Assembly: GCF_040054535.1 (NCBI RefSeq)
Contig: NC_090789.1
Location: 5,014,697 to 5,078,696 of the forward strand
DNA from: Antennarius striatus
Taxonomy: Eukaryota > Chordata > Actinopteri > Lophiiformes > Antennariidae
Reading direction: 5' to 3'
Length of the DNA stretch: 64,000 bases
In this document: positions 53,105-64,000 of the stretch, one piece after another
Numbering within the stretch: position 1 is the first letter of the stretch
Layout: each line of letters begins with the position of its first letter
Notes under the pieces: generated by a model
Seen by the model: only the letters and a program-made list of their open reading frames with translations
What the model was told of the DNA's origin: nothing
Database searches by the model: none
Program-made: the position numbers and the translations under genes

Positions 53105-56100
53105 TAATATAACATGCAGTCGGGAGCTGAGGCGTTTCGTTGGTCAAGGGTAATCCGAAATCCTGTTATTGTCCTGGCGCACCAATAGACAAGCCGCGAC
53201 ACGGGGCTCAGGACTGCGGGACAAGGAGGGCTGTGGCTGAGGATCCACATCATATCAGGGCCGAGTCTGCGTGGATCTGTCGCCCGAGGTTACAGGCTGT
53301 CAGGATTGGGGAGGGGTGGCTGGGTTGCTGCGGATGGTGCGTAAAAACAAGCAGAACCAAAGCGCAGATGAATGTTGGAGCTGACTTTGTGGTACCTGTG
53401 GACGGGCAGGTGTCGCAGGAAGGTTCGGCTGCTTTTTTTTTACCACTGCCAGATCACATCCTGGCTTTGTGTTCCACAATCAGTTCCATATGTGTCCAAA
53501 TGATTCCACCTCCGTTAATGTTTTTGCTTTAATCTGCAAAGGGTTTTCCTAGATCTTCCCCTTCATGCTGCTATCAGTGACTGCTGCAGTCTCAGAGTGA
53601 TTGGAGACTCGACGACAGGCGTCTCCTCTGCTTTGTGGAGCATCCTCAAGTGACCTGCTGCAAAGGCACCTGCTTCTGGCAGCGCTGCTGAGGAATCGTA
53701 ACCCATAGGCCTCCAGTTCTGTCCTTTTCATGGTTCACATGTTGTAGAAACCTTCCTCGAATCCCAGCAGAGATCTTGTTTAGTCAGATTCAAAATTGGG
53801 TAAACGGGAAACTTTACTCTTGGTGTACTCTGAGGTTGTCCTGTAGGATTGTCTAATGACGGCCAGGCTAGGAAGATGCTTTCTTGATGGATTTCCTGAC
53901 ACTTGATGGAATCCGTCTTACGTCGCTGGGTTCTGGTGTTAAAGGGCGTAAAATGACCCCAGAGCATCACGGAGATGCCGCCATGGGTCATGATGGGGTA
54001 TTCTAGTCATCACACGATCTACTAGACCCAGAAGTTCCTGTTTGGATCCATCATTCTGCAGAAACAGCATAACAATCGTTGCATTCCATGCCCGTGTGCG
54101 GTTGGCTTTGAAGCTGGAGTACAGCCATACTTCTCCTGAACTGTGTTCGATTATTGTTCTCCTGTAATATTAGTCACGCATTATTGAGATTCTCACCAGC
54201 TTGACTAGATGAATCTTGACTTTCTCAGTCATGTGTTCGGCTGCTCTGATCTTATCAGTAGTAGTTTTCACATTCTGTTTATCTCAATGTGTCTGAACGG
54301 CCCGGCGCTGATCTATGTCGCCACATCGGTGGATTTCTCAACTGCTGTAAGCTTCTTAAAGGTGCACGAAAACCAAGTGTGTAGCAAGGGGTGGGGGTGG
54401 GGTGGGGGGTGGGTGGGCAATCTGTTAAGAGTAGCGTCCGACTTAGCAGCTGGTTGATGCTCCTGACAGCAGCCGCATTTAGTCACAGAATCACAGGCGG
54501 GGAGTTGCACATCGTATGACCCAGATCTAATATCTCATCGTTCTTCTCGTGTTACAAAGGATCCCTGAACTTAAGCCGTTCTGGGTCAGGAGCTGGATGT
54601 GTCTATGCACCCTGTCGCACACTGTCTAGGAACCGGAGTATGACTGCAGAGAGGAACTCCCTGCTTGGGAGTGCAGCTCTGCTGGCACAGGGATCGAGGC
54701 ACCGTGATCGCTGAGGTGATGAGTTGAGCGAAGAACAAGTACCGGATGGATTGAACCTCACTGTCATGGTATCATACCTGCAAATAATGATGGCGATGAC
54801 AGGGCCTACTTTAAAACTGTTTTCATAGATAAGGTGCACTAGATTATAAGGCGCACTGCCGCTTTTTGTGAAAATGAAAGGCTTTTAGGTGCGCCTTATA
54901 GTGCGGAAAATAATGTAACTGAAACGACTGTCCTCCAGGTTTTATCTCGATTATGTTTGTTGAAAGGAAGGTCAGAGGTCAGGGATGGATTGCAGAAATG
55001 ATTTGGAATTGATTCAAAATTTAATCCCCAATCCCAAACCACCTCTGGCTGTTTAGAGACACAGAGTTAATTTTTTCTCTTGCTGACAGGTCAATTTCTC
55101 CCTCTGCCTTTAAGCATGGGCACTATTTTACAATTAAGGTCAATTTCCTTTAGCTTCATTCAATTGACATCTTTCTAAATATAACTGAAACTGCAGATCG
55201 AATGATGGCGGCGCTTCATTCCGTCATGTCTGTTAACCTTTAGTGAGTACGCTTAGAGATGAGCTGGCATCTGTTTTGAATCCCTGTTGTTACCTGACCA
55301 TCAAACCACCTTAGTTAATAATTAGTTTGACCAACTTCCTCAATTCCTATCGGTTGACCTTCACTTCCTCACCTACCGCCTTTGCATTTCAATAATGACG
55401 TTTTGTACTTTTTTTTTTCCTGTTGCACCATTTCTTCTCTTTTTTTCTTTTTTTAAAAAATTTTTTGCTTCTGCTTCCTCCTTCTCCCCGATGATGCTCC
55501 CTCTCGCTCTCTCCTCCTCTTTTTTTATTCCCTTCTCTTTTATTGCTTTCTCTTTCACGGAGCTTGCATCTGTCATGGACCCTGCTGGCTCTAAAACCTC
55601 TCTCTCCCTCATGTGTTTTTTTTTCATTTTTGGGTGTTTGGAGTTTGCCTGACACAGCAGGGAGTCCCCCTCATTAGATACAGTTTCTGAGTCTTTGAGG
55701 ATACAAGTGTATCGCTGGCAGGATGCGTGTCTGCAGAGGCACTGCGAATGTGGGTGTTTGCCATCATTTAAATTCATGGCTGAATGCAGCCCACCTGATC
55801 TAGAATTTTCTGCCTCTGTTCTTCCCACACAGAGGTCTATCACAAATTACCTGCAAGCTTCTAAGTGCGTGTGTGTGTATATGTGTGTGTATGTGTCCCA
55901 CTCAGCAGATGGCCAGACATCCAGCGACTAGACTAATTGCGATAAGTATGCCAACAAGCTGACCAGGCTAACGGAATTATAAGCTTGTAAGGAGGGAACA
56001 TGGAAAGCCAAAGATACTTGTCTTGTTTATTGCCATCGTGTTTGACAGAACCTACAAGGTTGTGTTCTGATTAAAGCATCGCTTCACCTTCATTTGAGTC

Positions 56101-59100
56101 ACACACTCACAAGCATCTACGTACATTGAATGGAATCGTTCCTCTTGTCTTCTTTTTTTTAACGCAAGTGAGGGAGGACAAATTAATTTGAGTGATTGGA
56201 TTTGTTTTACGTGGATTATGAGAGTAATAATACCCTTTGTAAAAATCTATTTTAAAACATACATTCTGCATCTATCTGATAGCCAAAACCACACATGAAC
56301 ACACACAATGAGTGGTTAATGGAAGACTGGGATTAATGTAGCTTACTATCAATGGGGAAACCTGAAGCTCCTGGATGCTAATTCTTCTTTATCATTAGCA
56401 ACATGTGTGTTAAATTTTCAAGCACACATGGACATGGTGTTGTTTTTGCAGCTGATGACTCTCATCGTGTGTTGTGCATAAATGAAAGTAGTAGTGGGTA
56501 GCACTGCGTAGTCACACGCCGACTGACCAGCCACGCACTGAATCATACACTGATGTTATTCATGGGGAAAAGGGCGAGAGATGAATTTTGATGACGTATG
56601 AGACCAGCAAGGGTCTGCATTTTCATGATAGTTGATGTTTTTTTAGCCTTTTGGTTGAATCTATGATGTCAGCATCAGCAGAATATTATTTCATGGTACC
56701 TGTGAAAAACTAGATAACGTCCTACAGTGAGAAAGGCGGGGCTTGACAAAACTTCAAAGTCTTTTTTTTAATACCAAATCTTCCCTTTTGTCTTTCCAAT
56801 GATGATTTTTCACCACGGATCTGATTGTTAAAAAAAAAAAAAGGACATGTCTCGTAAATTGTAATGATCTGAAACCGAATGAAATCTCATGCTAATCAAG
56901 CTTTAGCTGAACTTTTTTCTTTTTTTTTTTACACAATTGCTTAGATTTTATTCATCCTCACATGAACTTCTTACAGTCAGCATGACCAGAAGTCATTACA
57001 ATCATTTAAAATGGGGCTTATAATGCACACATGTGGATTATTTAAAAATGGACAATACACTAAAAGCTGTAAACGTACCCTTTAGGCACATGTTGAGTTT
57101 AACATAGCAAACAAATCTGGTTTAAATCTGCAATTTCTTTGTTCTGTGTCTCGGCAGGTGTTCTCCAACAGCGATGAAGCCCCCATCAATAAGAAGCTCC
57201 CCAAAGAGCTGCTTCTTCGGTAAGATTCATGACATTAAACCTCCCTCCTTCACACACCCTCACACAAATCATAACACTGCGTACCCTGGGACGAGGGCTT
57301 AGGTCAGGGTAACTCATTAGCTGAACTATCCTTGAACAGTGTTTGTGTGTGTGTGGTTTAATGAGTGTTTGTTTGTTTTGTCACCAGCTGTGTGTGTCCT
57401 GTGTGTGGGTTTGTGTGTGTTTTGCCTGAAATCAGCTTCTTTGACCTACAGACCAATATTTTGTCCCACATAAATCTGACATTGCAGGACATGCTCATCC
57501 TTCACGCTGATTTATATGTGGGTCTAGTGTGTGTGTGTGCGTGCAAGTGTGTGTGTGTGTGTGTGTCAGCGCAAAAGGCTCCTGGCCCTATGCAAACCGT
57601 GTGTTTGTGCATGTGTGCTATAAATAGCTTTTCTTAGCTGTTGGGGGAACTCCTCAGCGCTGCACACTTCTGCTGCTCCAGCTGTGAAGCGACCAGAACA
57701 CCCACTCCCACCAGCACCGTTTTCACAGGTGGACAGAATCGCACGTATTCAGTCATCCAGTGTAGCCGTGCTCGTGACCTACTGTCACATGTGGCATGTT
57801 GAGAGACTTACACAACATCATCCATGTAAAAGACTCATTGTTGTAGCAGCAAATCTTGTTGTGAAACTGTGGAAATTTTTTTTTTTTTTTTTTAGATCTC
57901 TAATTTTGTTAAACTCTGTCACTATAGTAAGCAGTGAGGGACATTATGCGTAGGTATAAAGCAACCCTAACCCTATTTCCACTTAAATGTATACTTAAAT
58001 GGGTAAAACTTTATATTTTATTACATCTGCAGATTCTGTTGATTTTATGTATGACTCAAAATGTAGTTTTGCCTTTTCTCAATAATATGACTGAGAAAAA
58101 TCTTAAATTCAAGAAAAATTAAATTCAAAGATATGGACAAGATATGAAAAAATAAATTGATTTTGAGATACAGTACACAATAGATAATTGATGCCTTTGC
58201 TTGAAACATGACTTATTTTACTGTTTGAATATCAAAATACCGCCACACGCTGGCAACGTGTCCAGATCGTCTCCACTGAGAGACTCCAGCAACCCCCCAT
58301 GACCCGCAAAAGCAGAGTCGGCTGTGTGGAAAATAAATGAATGAATATCTAAATAACCCCTGACTAATTTTTGGATCGTTGCTTGGACTAAATGTTCTCA
58401 GGGTGTTCTTTTCCAAATCAGGAAAGATTCTATTTCTTTGTATTCTCATTAGCATCGTTGTTGATGTTTTAATGTATCACTGTGACTTGTTGTGTGTTTG
58501 CGTGCAGGTGTTACTTATAGCCGGTGAAACTGTGAAAACGTTGCCGTGACAAAAAACTCGTCTGACAGATGAGTTTCGGAGAGAGTTCAGAGCGGTTTCT
58601 ACCCGGAAGCGCTGACTCAGCACCCTCCCTATCACTGCCGAAATTCATGTCTAGCTGTAGTTACTATGACAACTGGTCCTAGGCTGACAGTGGAGGCTTG
58701 ACTCCGTCTTATCTAACCATGCTTGAAGGGCCAGGTGTGCATTTTGTCAAAATATGGAACTACGCTCCATTAAAATCCGATTAGGTATCACGAGGCACTG
58801 CCAGGCAAGATGTGATGCTACATTTAAAGGATGACAAAAAATGTTTTCTGTGCTGGTCTTCAGTGGAAGCATTGAGAGTTTCTTGTGCCAAGTTTAATGG
58901 AAAATGCGCTCATACAAGGCTGTGTCAGCCACACAGCTGTGACACGTCCCTTGTCTGACTTCAGTCGAAACATGACGATGATTCCCCAGATCTGAAAATC
59001 CGATCTCAGATTGACCGATTGCTTCCTTGCGAGTGTGATGAACACAGATCCCTGTGTGGTCAGTCTCTGGTCGCTGTCTCACAGATAATTGAAAGTCAGG

Positions 59101-60067
59101 TTGTGTTTGATTAAAGCAGACAGTCGCTCAATAATCAGCGTCACAGCCATTAGCCAGTTATTTTGTCGGGGGGGGGAGATCGATGAGCCGCTGCTTGATT
59201 GGTCAACATCTCTGGTGGCATCGGGAATCACTCCAAGGTCCTCTTGTGTGTGTGTGTCTGTGTGTATGATGTGTTTGAGTGCACATGCAGGGTTGGACTT
59301 TTTGTGTAGGTCTGTTGATTGCATGCGTGTGCAAGATCCTGTTATAGATTATAAGGACATGTCCCAGCATGCCCTGTCCAAACACACACAAACACACACA
59401 CACTCTCTCTCTCACACACAAAAACACACTGCCTTTGTCTGCCTCTGTGTGTAAGAAACAATGGCCAGCTCCTGTCCCTGTGGATTAAAAAGAAACGTTC
59501 GGGCCCCTGATGAACTCAGAGCGCTGGCATCGTGACAGTTCTCTGATGATCTCAGATATTCTGTTGATTGGCCTCAAAGGCAACCAGATGGAATTTACTT
59601 GTTTATAGATATATAAAACATGTGCGGTATGCCTGTTTGTCTGTCCCATGCTGTCTGTAGTCTCTCCTGTCTGAGTGCCGGAGATTACTCATTGGCAGAT
59701 TAATGGATTGAGCTGACCCAGTAGCCGGCTGCTGCTGACCGACCCACAGTGACCCACACTGCTGTCTGCGGCGCCACCAAGCCAACACTGGAAATATTTT
59801 GTTGTTAATGTTGCTCATCACTAATATAAAAAAACATGCAGTAAATCACACAGATGCCAAAACATAATCAAACTTAAATTCTTGCCTTTTCTTTTTTTTG
59901 TCTCATTTTCTAGAATATTCTCCTATCTGGATGTGGTTACTCTCTGTAGGTGTGCACAAGTATCAAAGGTAAACATTTCACTTTCTTCATTTCCGAACCA
60001 CCCACTGTGGATTTAGACACTTCTCGTTTTGAAACGATTGATGCAGTGGAGAAGTGTGATATGGTGC

Positions 60068-60103
<36 letters not shown>

Positions 60104-61340
60104 CTGGAAATATGTGTGATGTAGCGCCATCTGCTGGTCATGTGTAAATGGGCCTTTGTTAAATCACTGCAGCTGGAAGTCATTCATGAATGATCTAGAA
60201 GTGAATAATCAAGGCCGGGCATGTGAACTGTGAATGAATGTCTTGCAACGAATACAGTTTATAATTTTTTAAAAAGGGAAATATTAAAGAAAAATTAAAT
60301 ATTATTTCTTCTATGCATGATGACAGATTCCTCCTTCACCCTCCTGACCCGTGTCTGTCTCTGTCACCCTTTCAGGCCTGGAACGTTCTGGCCCTGGATG
60401 GCAGCAACTGGCAGAAGATCGACCTGTTCAACTTCCAGACGGACATAGAGGTGAGGGATATTTGAAGGGGCCTGCCTCTCTATACGCTGCATGTTAGCGT
60501 TTGTTGAGCAGCATCAACTGCCACAAGGCTGGGTCAGTAGGCTCAGACCTCATCCTCCATCCACCTCTTTGTCTATTTACCTCTGTCTCCTTCAGGGCCG
60601 GGTGGTGGAGAACATTTCCAAGCGATGTGGGGGCTTCCTGAGGCAGCTGAGTCTCAGGGGCTGCCTGAGTGTGGGAGACGCCTCCATGAAGTGAGTCTCT
60701 GGCGACTCGGCTTCGACTTTTACAGTCATTGGCTATTTGTTCATATAATTATGCTCATATGTAATGAGGGTGTGATTTTATTTTCACATGAATCTGTTGC
60801 ATCTGTTTATTTATCCACCTTTTGCTGTAAGACTTAAAAAGAGGTACAAGCTGAAACTAGAAACAAGAAGAACAACAGTCTCCCGTGGGGCCTGCACAGA
60901 TGACTCTGTTAATTGGCTCCTGAGCATCTTGCAGCATCTTTATTTATTCAATGGAGCGACTCCTGAGTTACCCCCCCCCCCTACTGTTTGACTGCTTCCC
61001 AGGACATTTGCTCAGAACTGCAGAAACATCGAAGTGTTGAACCTGAATGGCTGCACAAAGATCACAGACAGCACCTGCGTCAGCCTCAGCAAGTTTTGCT
61101 CCAAACTCAAACAGCTGGATCTCACCTCCTGCGTGTCCATCAGCAACCACTCCCTCAAGGCCCTCAGGTACCAACCAGGACACATTTATTAGCTCAGCTA
61201 CTTGAACTCATATAACAGCTCCTTTTAACACACACTCAACACTCCGATGGAGGTGATAAGTGTACACAGGTGTTAAGTCACACATGCATCCATCTGGTTT
61301 ACACATCCTACACATCTGTCTTTGACCTTAACTGTGAAAT

Positions 61341-61387
<47 letters not shown>

Positions 61388-63182
61388 TCAGTGACGGCTG
61401 CAGAATGCTGGAGCTCTTGAACCTTTCATGGTGTGACCAGATCACGCGTGATGGCGTTGAGGCTCTTGCCAGGGGCTGCAATGGTTTACGAGCGCTGTTC
61501 CTGAGGGGCTGCACGCAGGTAGGGCAGTACATATGCACACCAAGACACACACATTTATCGATCGGACACAGTCATATCCATAAATGATCGATTGGACGAT
61601 GTGTTTCACAAATAAGGTGTTTGTTCATTTCAATCCAGCTGGATGACGGAGCGTTGAAACACCTACAGAAACACTGCCCTGAACTCACCACCATCAATAT
61701 GCAGTCTTGCACAGTAAGAAAAATACTTGGAAGGTTTGGAGGGAGATGATCAGGGATCAGAAATGTGTTTGTGATTTTGCGTTGTGTTGTTTTGTTTTTT
61801 TTGCCTCCAGCAAATAACAGATGAAGGCCTGGTCAGTCTGTGCCGAGGATGCCACAAATTACAGATCCTTTGTGTGTCTGGCTGCAGTAACATCACCGAT
61901 GCCTCCCTCACTGCAATGGGACTTAACTGCCCTAGACTCAAGTGAGGGGAGAAAACACACACACTCTTTAAGGATGCAACAACACCAGTATTTGTACAAT
62001 TGAAAATAATTTTAGCTACCTGAAAATGCCAGAAATCACAATCTGTTGGTCCAAGACGGGATCTCAGGTCTCGTGCAATGCCAAACGTGTGTGTGTGTGT
62101 GTGTGTGTTTATCAGGATCCTTGAAGCTGCACGATGCTCCCATGTTACAGATGCTGGGTTCACTGTTTTGGCCAGGGTGAGATTAATTTTCCCGTTTTTA
62201 GCTTTAGTTTTTGTTTCACTCCAATGTCTCTCAGTAGTGTTTGAATAATTTCTGTTCCTCCTCACAGAATTGCCACGAGCTTGAAAAAATGGACTTAGAA
62301 GAATGTATTTTGGTGAGACATTTAGTGGCTTACTCCAAATATTGCATCATGTTGTTTGTTTGTGTAGAATCTTGAATAATTCTGTGCTTTTATCTGTTTG
62401 TTTTTTGTAAAAGACCGGATTGTAGGAAAGCAGAGAGATAGATTGGAAAGCAGTTGCATAGGAACAAATATACATTTGCTGACTGAAAAACAAAATTCAA
62501 ACACGAGAGTGTGAGTTCTGAAAGAGGTGTGCGTCACAATCTAGAGGCAGCAGAGGATGACTGAAGGCACCATTGCAACAATGGCTGATTCAACATCACT
62601 TTCATCACGTTAATCCTCTGTGCAGGTGACAGACAACACCCTGGTTCAGCTCTCTATCCACTGTCCTCGTCTGCAAGCGCTGGTAAACGTCTTCACCTGC
62701 AGTTTGTTCAGATTCTACATGCAACTTCAAATCATTTGTGTATCTTTAAACCAACTGTCCCCCCCCTCCAATAGTCCCTGTCCCACTGCGAGCTGATCAC
62801 AGACGATGGCATCAGAGCTCTGAGCAGCAGCACCTGCGGCCAGGAGCGCCTCACTGTGGTGGAGCTTGACAACTGCCCCCTCATCACTGATGTAACGCTG
62901 GAGCACCTGAAGAGCTGCCACCGCCTGGAACGCATTGAGCTCTACGACTGTCAGCAAGTCACCAGGGCGGGCATCAAACGCATCAGGGTCAGTGGAAGTC
63001 ACTGGGAAATATATACTCCGTTAGTTAAGTTAGATTCTGCTATTTTAAATTTAAGCTTCCTCTGTCCTTCATAGGCTCACCTTCCAGACATCAAGGTTCA
63101 TGCCTACTTTGCCCCGGTAACACCTCCTCCCTCTGTACATGGAGGCGGTCAGCGTCTGTGCCGCTGCTGCATCATCCTCTGA
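52927..63182 (+). CDS. fbxl2: FBXL2, F-box and leucine-rich-repeat protein
   Basis: Fourteen exons join in frame to 432 residues: 52927-52956, 57158-57219, 59914-59968, 60376-60450, 60596-60690, 61003-61167, 61392-61518, 61639-61713, 61811-61941, 62116-62176, 62268-62312, 62626-62682, 62775-62987 and 63075-63182. An F-box (INKKLPKELLLRIFSYLDVV to SNWQKIDLF, about residues 20-67) binds SKP1 in SCF ubiquitin ligases. About a dozen Cys-containing LRRs follow (LNLNGCTKITDS, LNLSWCDQITRD, LCVSGCSNITDA, ELYDCQQVTRAG) and select substrate. The C terminus CRCCIIL ends in a CaaL-type box expected to be geranylgeranylated, placing it at membranes. The first exon (MNGITKGRFE) resembles the N terminus of the paralogue FBXL20, but linkage to crtap and susd5 supports FBXL2. 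Intron 1 is 4.2 kb. Confidence 0.9.
53024..53102. repeat. (TG)n microsatellite in fbxl2 intron 1
   Basis: About 38 TG units with one TACG interruption begin 70 bp after the first fbxl2 exon. Confidence 0.95.
54825..54915. mobile_element. MITE of the pogo/Tigger-like type
   Basis: The 90-bp unit has inverted ends: 'attataaggcgcac' near 54844 and 'gtgcgccttatagtgcggaa' near 54889. The right end resembles the terminal sequence of the pogo-like element at 4250-5332 (CCGTATTTTGTGCACC), including the shared 'aaggcttttaggtgcgc' subterminal stretch. It has no coding capacity and lies in fbxl2 intron 1. Confidence 0.7.
54916..57157 (+). other. fbxl2 intron 1, remainder
   Basis: AT-rich intron sequence with a long pyrimidine-rich stretch at about 55407-55560 (CT-rich on the + strand) and a short TG tract near 55868. 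I found no additional exon or element with support. Confidence 0.5.
57220..59913 (+). other. fbxl2 intron 2, no gene recognised
   Basis: The interval holds short TG tracts (57527-57570, 59248-59262), a T17 run near 57879 and CA-rich DNA at 59382-59432. None of the open frames splices into the fbxl2 frame. Confidence 0.55.
61341..61386. repeat. (TG)n tract abutting an fbxl2 splice acceptor
   Basis: About 22 TG units run to within 5 nt of the TCTCAG acceptor of exon 7 (exon starts 61392), as at crtap exon 6. Confidence 0.95.
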
Positions 63183-64000
63183 CAGTGGAGGGCCAGGGGG
63201 GGCCACCTCTGTCTACAGGTCCTGCTGCTCTGATATGGGCTGAATGGGTTGGGGGCTGAGGTGGGTGTAGGGGAGAGGAGGGGCTGGACCCACTCACTGC
63301 TCCTGATCACCGATCAATCGAGAGACAGATTGCCACTGATCCCTGATCAGTCGAACCCACCCCTCCTGTCTCCTCTTGCGCACGTATCAGGACCGCAGCA
63401 GCTCCAGGTTTGTGCGTGGTGGGTGGGAGCGGGGTCTCATTCTCTCTTTGTCACTGTAAAGACAAAACAGATTCTGTACTTCACCTCTGAGCGTAGAGGG
63501 CTGCACCTGGACAGCTGGAGAATGAAGGATCTGCAAAGTGAAACTAAAATGCATAATGTTCAAAGCTAAAAAAAAAGACAATATTGCCATCTTGGACAAT
63601 GGTTTGCCCTGTGGAGTATCATCTCAACCAATCACAAGACACTTCAACTTGGCCATCCTCAAGATCATCTGGATATTAATAGTGAAGCCTTGGCAAGGCC
63701 AGCTCAATTCTCTTGTGTGATAGAGTTGAGGAATAAACAGGAAGTACAAAAGGACACGTAATATATTTGTGTATCTCAGAAACATTTGTTGAGATTCAGA
63801 TAATGTTCGTACAGAGAATGTTTTGCCATTGGAAAAAAAAAAAGAATTCCTCAAAAAAAAAATGTTTTAGTTTCTTTTTTTCAGTGCTTATTGTAATTGT
63901 CCATACCTGTCTTTCCAGAGAGGGAGATGTTTGTCTTTTGAAATGGGAAAAAAAAAATTGCTGTGACAAAAAAACGACCTGTGATTCAGACTCTGTGTCT
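63183..64000 (+). other. fbxl2: fbxl2 3' UTR
   Basis: This is the sequence after the fbxl2 stop codon. A candidate AATAAA is at 63732-63737. No further gene is visible before the window ends. Confidence 0.6.

Overview
The window is nuclear DNA from a vertebrate, almost certainly a ray-finned (teleost) fish. The evidence is multi-exon genes with GT-AG introns (many only 70-150 bp), many long (CA)n/(TG)n and (GATA)n microsatellites, and tRNA-derived SINE, hAT-like, pogo/Tigger-like, Tc1/mariner-like and LINE pieces of the kind common in fish. The encoded proteins are close to, but not identical with, vertebrate FKBP9, CRTAP, SUSD5 and FBXL2. There are no bacterial-type operons, rRNA genes or CRISPR arrays.

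Layout. 1-6.4 kb is mostly repeat-derived: a SINE relic, an inverted-repeat element, a hAT-like element of about 1.9 kb with a pogo-like transposon nested inside it, and one or two weak exon-like stretches. 6.5-25.8 kb (+) is one long gene that I assembled exon by exon: about 46 exons, roughly 2,200 residues, reading frame unbroken across every junction. Its product has eight U1/matrin-like zinc fingers (C-x2-C-x10-12-H-x5-H), each on its own exon in a repeated exon cassette, and a Ser/Tyr/Gln/Pro-rich tail. I cannot name it. 28.1-33.2 kb (-) is fkbp9, an ER peptidyl-prolyl isomerase with four FKBP domains, two EF hands and HDEL. 34.3-37.1 kb (+) is crtap, the cartilage-associated protein of the collagen prolyl 3-hydroxylation complex. 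fkbp9 and crtap are head to head about 1 kb apart. 39.6-47.8 kb (-) is susd5, a membrane protein with a Link module, a sushi domain and a very acidic His-Asp-Asp repeat stalk. 52.9-63.2 kb (+) is fbxl2, an F-box/leucine-rich-repeat protein with a C-terminal prenylation box; its start lies in GC-rich DNA with a perfect CRE palindrome.

How the genes relate. CRTAP, SUSD5 and FBXL2 are neighbours on human 3p22 (established knowledge), which supports these orthology calls. FKBP9 and CRTAP both act on folding or modification of secretory and collagenous proteins in the ER. Their head-to-head pairing here mirrors the human FKBP10-P3H4 pair and may be an ancestral arrangement. SUSD5 is a cell-surface/matrix-type protein, and FBXL2 is an SCF ubiquitin-ligase receptor. 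The most novel object is the zinc-finger gene at 6.5-25.8 kb, which looks built by internal tandem duplication of a phase-1 exon cassette.
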